Assembly (NCBI GenBank): GCA_019096195.1 | Contig: JAGTXK010000095.1 | Location: 186,001-250,000, forward strand | Origin: Boletus sp. NGJ | Lineage: Eukaryota > Basidiomycota > Agaricomycetes > Boletales > Boletaceae | Direction of reading: 5' to 3' | DNA length: 64,000 bases | Part shown: positions 45,172 to 55,566 of the stretch, one piece after another | Layout of the letters: each line of letters opens with the position of its first letter | Position numbering within the stretch: position 1 is the stretch's first letter | The notes under the pieces: generated by a model | Told to the model about the DNA's origin: nothing | Database searches by the model: none | Seen by the model: the letters and a program-made list of their open reading frames with translations, nothing else | Made by a program: the position numbers and the translations under genes

Positions 45172-45699
45172 AAAAACCAACCATGTAGTCTACAAGTGAT
45201 CAACCAGCCATTTTTTCCGTTGCCCGCTGTCGTAGCGCTGTGAGCACAAGTTTCGCGCGCATGTTCGCGGGAAGTCACAATGAGAAATGTAAACGGTTTG
45301 TTACACGCTAAGTATAGACACGTTGATCCACTTTTTCAATCTACTGCGGATCTGAGCTCGACTGTTCAATACGTTGATGGTCAAACCAGAAGGCTAACCA
45401 TGGCTAACCAGTCACGCTACTAATGTATATCATACCGACGTGGAGCGGTTACAATTTCATGGGGATGATGCTGGTTGCTGTGAAAAAAAAAAAAATTCCC
45501 GGCGTAGTTGGGCGGAAACGAGATGGTCTGAAAAACAAGAGAGCGGATAAACAAAGACAAACACAGCACTCCCTTCTCGTCACCGTCGTCGTTGTCAGCG
45601 TCTGCCTCTCCGCCGTGCTAACAAAGCACCCCCTTCCTTCTTCTCTTCCCCCCATCGCAAGCTTGGTCGACGTCCTGTCCATCCCTGACCCCAGTCCCA
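45172..45699. promoter_or_regulatory. Intergenic: PRE7 3' region and ROT1 promoter
   Basis: No gene is recognised. The last ~130 bp before ROT1 are pyrimidine-rich (CTCCCTTCTC, CCCCCTTCCTTCTTCTC), a common feature of promoters of expressed fungal genes. Confidence 0.35.
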
Positions 45700-46566
45700 A
45701 TGATCGTCTTCCCCCTCCTCTCGCTCTTCCTCGCAACACATGCACTCGGTCAGGCCATCGTTTACGACTTGGCGCACAATGTGACGGTCCTCTATGGCAC
45801 CTGGTCTTCGGGAAGCCAAAACGTCATCACTGGCCCGGTCAGTTTTCCCGATAACCTACCTGTCTCCCATGTCGCTTACACGCACATACCCGACAGAGCT
45901 TTGCACAACCCGCCAACGAATCATTCACCTACCCACCTACAACTGGCATGTCATATTCATTGTGAGTTGATTTGCGATGGTGATGGTGAGCTTCGGACGC
46001 TGAGATGGTGTGCATACAGTACCTCGGATGGCTACTACGAGATCGCACGGTACCGGATGACTGGGAATGGTGACCGACCCTTTTCTTTCCTTGCTTGGAC
46101 CGTCTACTCACTTCGTCCGCTTGCACCAGGCACCCAACCCAATTGCATTACCGGCGTCATGAACTGGTGTCACGGAACCTATGACCTCGTCTCCAACGGT
46201 TCCATCGTCCTCCACCCCTTTGGCGACGGTTACCAACAAATACAAGACCCCTGTGCCCCCGTATCCAACTTTATCGAGAACTACAACGATACGGAGCTCT
46301 ATGTTATGTGGACGATTTACCAGGATGCAGTGCGCGGGTATACCCTACAGTTGTACCAGTTTGATGGGACCCCGCTGCCGCCTCTGTGGCTGGTTTCGAC
46401 GCAGCCGAATATGTTGCCAACGCAGGCATTGCGAAACGTGACGTCGACGGGGCAGACTGCGGCGGTCCTCCTTGCGAACGCTGGCGAGCGCAGTTGGGGC
46501 GTGTCAAGGTTAACAGGCGTGTTTTCGCTCGTTGCTGCACTCGGGATTGCATCAGTGCTACTCTGA
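45700..46566 (+). CDS. ROT1: ER protein-folding chaperone ROT1
   Basis: An essential ER membrane chaperone needed for folding of glycoproteins and for beta-1,6-glucan/cell-wall synthesis in yeast. Exons are 45700-45837, 45897-45961, 46020-46069 and 46130-46566, totalling 690 nt for 229 residues. An N-terminal signal peptide (MIVFPLLSLFLATHALGQA) is followed by the family core: LYGTWSSGSQNVITGP, SDGYYEIARYRMTGN, CITGVMNWCHGTYDL, GDGYQQIQDPCAPVSN and LQLYQFDGTPLPPLWLV. A C-terminal hydrophobic segment (GVFSLVAALGIASVLL) acts as tail anchor. The introns are short (48-60 nt) and canonical. No break is seen. Confidence 0.94.
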   Translation: MIVFPLLSLFLATHALGQAIVYDLAHNVTVLYGTWSSGSQNVITGPVSFPDNLPVSHVAYTHIPDRALHNPPTNHSPTHLQLACHIHCELICDGDGELRTLRWCAYSTSDGYYEIARYRMTGNGDRPFSFLAWTVYSLRPLAPGTQPNCITGVMNWCHGTYDLVSNGSIVLHPFGDGYQQIQDPCAPVSNFIENYNDTELYVMWTIYQDAVRGYTLQLYQFDGTPLPPLWLVSTQPNMLPTQALRNVTSTGQTAAVLLANAGERSWGVSRLTGVFSLVAALGIASVLL

Positions 46567-49500
46567 AGACGGGAGGCGATGTTGCCAGAGGGGCGATGGA
46601 ACTCTTATCCTCGCATCGCGCGCGCGATGACCAATGGTGCTCGCCTCGCTTGCGTATATGACCCCACATACCAGCACACTAATAGAATTCTTTATATCAT
46701 GCATGAGATGCACATTCTCCCCAACTAGTTTGCCTTTTTGCCGATATATCTTGTTGCTTCTCTGCCCCCTCCATTTCCACTTCTTTCAGATCCTAGTTTG
46801 ACGATGGACGTTACGGACACATAACATGCCTGCCGACCTGTCCTCACGGAGGAGGACGCATTGTCTTCCGAAGCGAGAGTGCAGTCTACGTTCGTTTCTC
46901 GGTTCGTTCCACATGGGGCTTGTTTTAATATCATACCCTCGCGACTCTTTTTCTCTTGGATAATGCAACAATTATCTGCACGCGAATAAAACTGCATTCC
47001 CTGGCTAGATATCGTACTGAGGGAAGAAATAGCTTGGGGTGATTGTTCAAAGATGAGACAATAAGCTGTAGGTTTATCTTCTTTTGCAAGTGTCAGGTAC
47101 ACCACCAATGACTCTGGCCTTTCTCTTCTCGACTCGGTGTGACTCGTCGCACACTCGTTACGCCACGCACTCATACTTTGAATGTCTTAGTGGTGCGCTG
47201 CAAAACCCATTGGCTTCGTCGAAAAAAAAAAGGAATATATTACATGGCAAACAAACGTTTCTATGTTCCCCGGATTTAAAACTCCGAACATTCCTAACGA
47301 TGCGATGTTCTTAAAATTTAATGAACCTTCATAGGGGTCTCAGCCCGCCGCCGCATCGATGAAACAACCGAACGTGTGTCTCGCGAGGGAGCATGTCGTC
47401 CAGACGTTCGGTCGCTTACCGGGCTTTTCATAGATTACACATCGTACCCGCGAATGCTCCTGCACGTTCCTCACCCCTAGTTTACCGCTTTGACTTTTCG
47501 CTTTTCGTACCGCGTCCTGCCAGGTCTGCCGGGTCCCCGTTCGCGTCTCTCGCGTCCTCCGTCCCGTCCGGGGTTCGAGTCCTCGTGTCCCGGTCGGTCT
47601 CAGTGCAAGCAGATCCTGCATCTTCCTCTTCCCATGAATTGCCAAGCCTTCAACATGGCTTTCAAAGCCACGCGCATTCGTCGATCTGACTTGTGGTGTG
47701 TGGAATCTATATCGGTTTATCGATCGATGTCCCAGTGAGGCACTTTTTTTTTTTTTTTTTGCTTTTGAAAAACGATGACGGATCAAATACGTTGGGTTGT
47801 TGTCGAGTTGTTCGGGAGACGGGTACAACGTTGTGCCTGTTGTGTTCGACTGTTGGGCCGTCGTAGGTCTTTTCGATCCATTTTTGTCGTTGCTAAATTA
47901 TACTTGGACTTGCGTCGTCCGTCTCATTCCGTTGGTTGAAGCTCCACAATGCCAGTACGGTGCTTGACTACCTTGCGATGCACCTAACACAATCCGAGAC
48001 GAGATATTTTACGAACAACCCTGTGGTTGCCTGACAGGTGGTGTATAATGGTCTACCACCCCGTTCATGTCATGTATGGACAGTTCGGATCAGTTGTATC
48101 ATTAGTACGGTGTCGCGGCAGTTTAATGCCAGACGTATGACGAGTTTCATGACGTCGTGTCTTGCTTGTTTCAACGACTCACGCATGAGAATTCAATGAC
48201 ATGTACGAAAATCGATACACGAGTCCGTGCCAGTGGCACTGGCATGCCATCTATCTATTAAAAAAAAGGAACAAGAAAAAGAAAAAAAGAAAACGTGTCG
48301 CATTGTACGCGATCGATCGCTTGGCGTTCGGTGCGCGTGCGTTGGACGTTGTACAGTACCCGCTTTGAAACTCGGTCTTGTCCCAGGTCGCCGGTTCCTC
48401 CGCGGTATGAGAGGACTTGGCATAAGCGCGGTGTCTCAGCGGCTCGGCCAAGTCAAGGGGAGAAACAGTCGGTACGGCATCGTCCATCGTCCATAAAAAG
48501 GTCGTACCAGGCGTAGAAAACCTGGCAAGTCGGACGAGTGAGGGCCGAAGTGCCGTCTCGGCCGAAAAGAAAGAGAAGAGAAGAGAAGGCAAGTCAAAGG
48601 TGCGGGTGGTGGTAGACAAAGGGGACTTCCGGGACCTGATCGGGAGCTCCGGTGAGGACCGGTTTAGTATCATTGCATACTCCTCTTCAAAACTGAGCGT
48701 GGTCGTATATATTGAGATGGGCAAGGGTGTGACTCTGGCTTTTCCGGTTCAAGTTCGTGAACAGGCTATTTTAGATGTGAGAGGCTCGGGGGGCCCGGGT
48801 TAACGTGCCACTGACTCGTAGCGCTCAAGTTCAAGTTGGGACGCGGGAACGGTATGTATTCTCGTCGCTGATGAGACGAGGTCCTTGGGGTGGGTTTCAG
48901 GTATGGAGCGGCGGAGCCACGATGCAAGATGAGGACCGAACATGTGCAGTGGGGTGGGAAGATGTTGATTAGGGAGAGAGCGTAACGGTTAGATGCGACA
49001 ATCGGACAGAACCAGAACCATTGAGGTCGAGGGTACTACAAAAACAATCCTGAAAAAGTACACCAAGGTCCGTCCGCGGTGTCTGTAGTGGCCAGGGCCC
49101 CAAAGCAGGAACCCGTGATACGGTACATCACGGTCGCCTGATTGCGCAGCCAAACAGGGGCATGATGGGATGAACTGCATCAGTTGCTTGGTGTAGAGGA
49201 CAGGACCTTCTTAAAAGGAGGGTGAAGGGCACGAGAAACAAAAGGTGTGAAGACTTGCCATGAGACATATATCTTGAAGTCAACTTTCTCTGATTTTGCT
49301 CGAGATCCTTCTGAGATTTGGCAGACCTTGTATGGCATGGATGCCTCAGTGAATACCTCACATATGTAATTTCCCGCTTGTCAATGGATGTGGCTGCAAG
49401 CCTTGCCATACATACCATTCTTTTGAAAAGTAAAAATACTCGTTAAAAAGATGGAAATCAATGTGGAGCGTTTTGTCGTTTTTTATAGCGACGTGAAACG

Positions 49501-50223
49501 TGATCAATGTTTCAACTGGCATCATCCAGACTCTACAAGCTAGCTTGGCACACAGTTTCAGTTTGAGGGTGCCAGGATCAGTGATCCACTGGCGTCGGTG
49601 TTACGAGAGTAGACTCCAGACCGAATAGAAGCTAGGAAGCGTTGGTACCGGAAGCGAATAAGAGCCCGAACGCCGTACCGCAGGGGGAACGTGTTGTCGC
49701 GCACGTTTGTTCTACGGTAGGAGGGTAGAGTGTCGTTGGTTTGAGACGGGAGGGTTTGAGGTCCAGGTTAAATTGAAGAGGTGACCCGGAGCAAGGATCA
49801 TGATTTTGTGGCTCTAAACCCAAACCAATAGTTTGTCGCCTTTTTCGGAAGCGAAGCGCACTGATGCGTGGTCAGTCACATCGCCCAAGCCCAGCCCAGA
49901 AATATCTGGCGTGGAAGCGGCCTCGAACAGTTTGAAAGCAGTGAATGTCAGAGATACGGTTGTACTGTGTCAATCGCTGGCTGCGGAGAGGCATTTGTGT
50001 ACGCTTTCCAAATACGGAATGGCATCGGGTGTCCGTCCGCGGGATAAAAATGGCAAATTATTCTCATAATTAATTGGATGACCAATTCAATTCTGATTGG
50101 CCTCTTTCGCTTCCTACTCCTTTCCCCGCACGTTTTGCCTTTGCCCGTCTTGGCCACGTCTCATCTGTATCGTTTCAGATCAACCTCAGCCCCTCCCCTG
50201 TTTAAAAAGCCCATCTTTTGAGG
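46567..50223. other. 3.7-kb intergenic region, no gene recognised
   Basis: The stretch contains several unremarkable frames, the longest being minus 47174-46725 (149 residues, Ser/Glu-rich, ATG start), minus 47828-47340 and minus 48724-48251. None shows a known domain, and I found no convincing splice model. A T17 run lies at 47745-47761. The last 130 bp before the kinase start are pyrimidine-rich and look like its promoter. Confidence 0.35.
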
Positions 50224-52484
50224 ATGAGTGCTGCAATGTTGCTCGCACCTCGCCCACCTGCCGACCCTCTGTCTCTCTCACAATCCCTTCAACCCTCCTC
50301 TCCGATGGAGGGGCTCTCGAATCCTTGGGAAACCTCTTTTAACATGTCTCAATACTCGGGCGATCCCTACGACACTCCTCAAGCTGGCCCTTCTTCCCCG
50401 GATCTTGAGCAACAACTTTCCCAAGACCTCCTTGCCGAAGAGTGGAGCTCATCCCCTTCTCCCGCCCATTTGTTCCCACAGACACAGGAAGCGAGTATAT
50501 CTCCTGCAGCGATGTTTTTAGCTGCATTCACCCCGCCTATTCAGTCCACGCGGCAGCCTGATGATGAGGGTGAGACGGTTGCTGGCTATGTCCTAGGTCC
50601 GGTCATTGGCCATGGAGGCTTTTCAACAATTAGGCGCGCTTTCTCTCCATCAGGTGGCGTCGTTGCCATCAAGATCGTGAGGCGAACAGACATCGCAAGA
50701 CAAGATGATCCATCCTTGATCAGAAAACGTCTCGACCACGAAACCAAGATCTGGTCATCGCTCAGCCACGAACACATCCTCCCTCTCTTTTCCACCGAGC
50801 ATACAGCTTATGCCGACTCGTATGTCACACTCTTATGTCCCGCCGGCTCGCTTTTCGATATCCTCAAACGGGATGGCACGCCCGCTCTACCTCTTGATGA
50901 TGCTGGCATGATGTTTCGCCAAATTGTCCGAGGTGTACGATACTTGCACGAAGTTGCCGGATATGTCCACAGAGACATCAAGCTTGAAAACGTCCTCGTG
51001 GACGAAATGGGTGTCTGTCGCATTTGCGACTTTGGTCTTACTCGCAAAATAGGCGAGTCCGACGACGACGGGCGCGTGGACAACCATGACAGCTCTATTA
51101 TTCATCGCCATCGCTCCGCCATCCATCACACCGTGCGACAACCAAAGGTTACGTTACCCTCCCATGCGTCTATCTTGCGTCACAGGCCTCGCCGCCATCG
51201 TACATCCACTCCCGTTGGCGACCACTCCCCCGCTCCTGTCCATCCCGCTCACGCATTTCAACCAGGCTCGTTACCATATGCTGCACCCGAGCTCCTGTCC
51301 CCGCAAACACCTGGCAGGCATTATGGTGCAAATCCAGCACAAGATATGTGGGCGCTAGGGTGTCTGCTCTATGCCCTCCTCACCGGTCGGCTTCCGTTTT
51401 CTGACCCATTTGAGCCGAGGTTGACAGTGAAAATTCTGCGTGGTGAGTAACAATAAAGCTTTGTCTCCCTTTCATTCATACGTTCTTTCCAGGCGTGTAC
51501 GATATGCCATGTAATATTTGTCGTGGAGCAGGTCGCGTATTGAAAGGATGTCTTGAGCGTGACGTGCGGAACCGTTGGACCATCGGGATGGTGGATGAGA
51601 TGGCCTGGGACATTGGTTGGGGACAAGTTGACGAATCATCTTCTCTATCACAAGCAGACGAATTCGAGTTCGTAGATTTCCCCAACCGGCCAACGCGTCG
51701 TCACCCGCGATCACGTTCTTGCGACCACAAATCTACCTTCGGTGCGCCTTCTTCTCCTCCTCGGCGCAGGTCCCTTTCTCGTACCTCCGTCACGACTTCA
51801 AGCTCGCTCTCGAGTAGAAGCATGAGCCGGAGCGTATCTAGACCACGAACCGCCGCGCTCCTGCCGCGTGCGACAGCGTGTGACGATGTCGGGCCTGCTG
51901 TATTGAGCGCGGTAACAACCATATCTCCACACACACACCTGGATATTGGTGGATCGGCTCCCTTGTCGCCCACATCCCCTGTCGAGCGCGGTCGGAGCCT
52001 GCGAAAGGCAGACTCGCATCGATTTGCCCCTTCAATAGGGGCTTCTACGGCACGATCCGATCTCGGCCGCGAGTTTAGTCGTGGACAGGAGATGTATTCA
52101 GGAACAGATGTGTTGGCTAACACTGCCCGCTGGGCCTCTGCGTTGGGGCTAAACACTATTGCAGAGGTCACGACGCACTTGAACGGGTCGTCGCCTGCGG
52201 TGGAGAGGCTACGCAGGTTACAAAACCAAAACATACACCGCTCTAGCGAATCCAACGTCAGGGGCAAAAGGGCTGAGAGTACGCCGCCAGTGTCGTCTGC
52301 GTGGTCCCTCCGCCAATCTCGAGGCGTCAAGGAAGATCCGCCGTTGTTGGGCGATTCTGTTGCTGTCGGGGGTGCATTCCTTCGCGAGCCTAGTGCCACA
52401 CCGATCTCGATCGTCCGCAAGCACGGGACACGGAGCCGCAGTGTGGGTTACGAACCCGACAGTACTGCGCGTCGGCTTTTCTGA
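50224..52484 (+). CDS. Serine/threonine protein kinase, 736 aa
   Basis: Exon 1 is 50224-51442 and exon 2 is 51493-52484, joined by a 50-nt intron that keeps frame. Residues 1-110 are a disordered Ser/Pro-rich leader. The kinase domain follows: glycine loop GHGGFS (129-134), ATP-anchoring Lys150 in VAIKIV, catalytic HRDIKLEN (249-256), DFG (269-271), APE (354-356) and DMWALGCLLYALLTG (374-388). An insert of about 75 residues rich in His, Arg and Ser separates DFG from SLPYAAPE, enlarging the activation segment. The domain ends with VLKGCLERDVRNRWTI and AWDIGWG. The last ~290 residues are basic, Ser/Arg-rich and probably disordered. All catalytic residues are present. It resembles the CAMK-type kinases of basidiomycetes; I cannot assign an orthologue. 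Confidence 0.93.
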
Positions 52485-54309
52485 CATCTCGAACCAACAC
52501 CTCTCTCTGTCCCCACTTGTCTGTGCTTGCCCTCTTTCCCATTGGCATCATCGTCTTCCTTTCAATACATCTGTGAGTCTCACCTTTGATGGACGTGCTC
52601 GAATCGTTTGTCTTTTTTGTCTCGTTACCCATGGCGCGTGCTTATGAAATTATTTTTCCCCTTGTATACCTAGTCTAACCATATCATACGACAATGTGAC
52701 ATTGATGACTTTTCGTTTTCTTTCTCAATCCAATCTCACCTCTCTCTTTATGGCACTTCGCTCTCAATCTTAGATTCCCCTCTTATTATATTTTTCTCCT
52801 GCTCACTTTTTTTGATGTTCGTGATCCTCACCCTCGGAATGTTTCTTGTTGTACGGATACCCATTTCCTCTGGAAAAAAATCATCTATTTATCAAATTTT
52901 CTACTTCTTACAACACGTTGTACTAGTCTCAATGCGTATAGGCATGGATTGGCAATCGATCTTATTTACCTCAAGGTCCGAGTTTGTTTCGAACTGCATG
53001 CCTAATTTTTCAAGCATCGTATCACCGTTCGAGGGGATCCTATCCCAAAGATGCCGGTTTTCATCTTCATCACACCGATCGACAATCGTGCACTCAACTC
53101 TGAATACGCGCCGATGAGTCACTTGAGGAATGCGTCCAGAACTATTGGTAGACAGGTAGGTAAGTTGAGCGGAAGCCGGGGGTCACCGGGCTCGTACGTT
53201 ACGAACAGGGAGGGACACAGTGCGCGATCGTATCATATGGCAAGGTCGGGCACGCCCGGTCTCGGATCGTGTTTTCGAGACCTCGCGACCTCGCCTCGTC
53301 CTATCGTACCCGTGCGCATCTCCCGAGGTCGGCGTACCCCTTTCTTCACCCGCTCTGGAACGTGGACCTGGGACACACGGCGTGCGAGTGTACAACGATC
53401 AGGATCAAAATCAGGGATCACGACGAAGGCACTGGCATGTGCGCCGATTGTATACTGTATTGTACCGTCCCAGATCAGGTCGACGTCGGTGATTATGTAC
53501 TATGTCAATGTGCTGTGTACGGTTGACTCTACCGCCGGTCGACCATTGATGATCCGGTATTGATGGCAGGTCCAGACTTGAACGATGGCATTGACAAAGA
53601 GGTTCGCTGGAAGTCTAGATTGATTCTTGAAAGGCTGGACGCTGTCATCGTTACCTGGAAACAAACGGTCTCTGATGGGAAGACAAGAAGTGATACGTTG
53701 AGAACAGTATGATTGTTTTGATTGAGTGACGGGGCGCATTGGTCGTCGCGTGGCATGGCGGGAGAATCATTCGGTGTTAACTCCAAAAAGGGGGTCGAAA
53801 CGATGTGTATCAAAAAATTAGGGGGGGATACGATGTGATGCAACTTGCCAACTTGGAGGGCTATCAAATCCCTCGGGTCCGCTAACCAAACCAACAAATT
53901 CGAATCCCCAAGCGTCCGAGGAGAAAGTCCGATCGTGGGATAGACCTCGCAGTACGGAACAAGTCGTTTGACTCTATCGCTTGAAAGCGTTGGGTTAGCT
54001 CGGTACGTCGCACGGCCCGATAATCAAAAAAAAGGATGAAGCATCCATGCGCTCGTTCCCATGGATCGCTATCCCGATCATCTGCATATCCCGTGCGTCC
54101 CGGATCTACATTAACTTGTCTCCATCACCCGACGTGACCGGGACAAGCGTATCCCCCACGAGATACACTGTGACGCATGCTCCCGTCGAGGATACCGTAC
54201 AGAACGCATTGACCGATCGTCTGATCTCGAACCAGGACCCGTGAATGAATCCAAGCCGACCAACAAGAGCACGCGTCGTTTCGTACCGTTATCAGTCACG
54301 TTTTAAAAA
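52485..54309. other. Intergenic region, no gene recognised
   Basis: After the kinase 3' region come only GC-rich chance frames, such as plus 53051-53563 and minus 53897-53529, with no known motif. Further decayed MCD4 sequence may be hidden near 54000-54300, but I could not align it. Confidence 0.3.
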
Positions 54310-55373
54310 ACAAGGTCAGCGTCGAGCCTGTCGTGAACACCGTACGAAAGATCTGAGCAAACCACTCATCGTGTTTCATACGGTAGTGCTTCCAGCAGAA
54401 CGTGTGTATTTGCCAACTTGAAGGCGGCGTGAGCAAGGGCTGTTTCTGCTCCGCGAGGTTTCAGGAAACCGGCCCGTGTGGGGTCTACATCGGGCAGCAC
54501 ACTAATGTGCGAGGCCATAACGGGAGCTATGTCCGCTTGAGAGCCATCGCGGCGGAGTAGATACTCCAACTCCCATGGCCGCGAGTGATCATCATGTGAA
54601 GAAGGTACGCAATCAGGTACAGAGCCTCGAACGCCTTTGTCTCACGCAATCAGTGGCTATCCTGTTCTGAGCAAGGTGATGAAGGTGAAACTTACGAGAG
54701 CCTCACCACCATCTCCGCGATCGCCATTGTTAGAGACATCTCATGATCAGCGGTAAATATGAAACTTGTTTCATCGTCCTCGTAGAAATCCGAAATGAGT
54801 TTTTTCTGTCTCACGAGCAATGTTATCTACTGCTCGAGTACACTCCTGTCGGTCGACTTGAGCGTGATCAGCCACGAGTAAGTTACGGAATTCACCTTGG
54901 AATGAAATCGGTATGAATTACTTGTGGTGTCCACCCCGAGGAGACGTAAAAAAGGTTGCTACTTTGTTTTTTCGGAGGTCCGGATTTAGCACAACATCTT
55001 CCGATGCCTTTCGAAGCAGCGCGCGGAAAACGATCTAGCACCCAGATGTCGACATTAGACGCATCTGAACTTCTCCTTGAACACGTGACTGAAAAAACTT
55101 AGCCTTATAATGATCAGCCTTTCGTGAAGTAATCTGCCTGTATGTCATAGGACCACCCACGGGTGACTCGCCAGGGATTGAAGGGTCAGCAACATCGGTA
55201 GAATCTCGAGTGCCCCAAACGACTGGATTGATTGGGTACTGAATCAAAGTCCATCTTCAGTAGGGCATAGTCAGTGCAGAATCACTTCAACGTGTCATTT
55301 ACTGGGTTATCATTGAGAGTATCCGGAATCAAGTTCTTGTCTGACCTTTGTAATCTCTGAGGCATCTCCGCTA
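54310..55373 (-). pseudogene. MCD4/PIG-N (GPI ethanolamine-phosphate transferase 1) fragment
   Basis: The minus strand holds, in correct order but in shifting frames, pieces of the luminal alkaline-phosphatase-like domain of MCD4. They are EITK and NPVND (about 55360-55300), DFDSV.NQSS (about 55250), ADPSIPG with SYDIQADYFTKG (about 55190-55120), LLGVDTTSNSYRFHSK (about 54940), VDNIARETEK/LISDFYEDDETSFIFTADHEMS (54835-54730), NNGDRGDGGEAL (about 54720), SSHDDHSRPWELEYLLRRD (about 54590) and LPDVDPTRAGFLKPRG (about 54500). At least four frame breaks and His-Glu instead of His-Gly in the TADHG motif show decay. The N-terminus is cut where the LTR at 55374 starts, and the transmembrane C-terminal half is absent. 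The intact gene must be elsewhere in the genome. Confidence 0.8.
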
Positions 55374-55554
55374 TGTAGGATTTCTATACGATACAAACGG
55401 TAGTACACTGATTACATAATTACATCCGACCGTAGTTGTTCTCTTTTCGTACACTACACACCTCAGTAACTGTCTACTACAGTGACTGAGGTAAGCTACA
55501 CTATTCATTAGCTACACTCTTACTAACATTACCTTAGTCCTACTGTGCTCAATA
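55374..55554 (+). repeat. LTR of a second copia-type family, with primer site
   Basis: It runs from TGTAGGATTTC to CTCAATA and is followed at once by GGTTATGAGCCC (55555-55566), the same initiator-tRNA anticodon-arm primer site as in the copia element at 5286. Like that LTR it contains a hairpin (CCTCAGTAAC ... GTGACTGAGG) whose end runs into GGTAAGC. The last 83 bp recur at 62371-62453. Its left edge truncates the MCD4 relic. Fossil. Confidence 0.7.
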
Positions 55555-55566
55555 GGTTATGAGCCC

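Noticed and set aside
47570-47605. T-arm-like sequence (GGGGTTCGAGTCC) suggesting a tRNA gene
   Set aside because: No matching 5' acceptor strand, D-arm or anticodon arm could be placed in the preceding 80 bp.
53051-53563. 170-residue plus-strand open frame
   Set aside because: GC-rich chance frame with no known motif or splice context; the opposite strand is similarly open.
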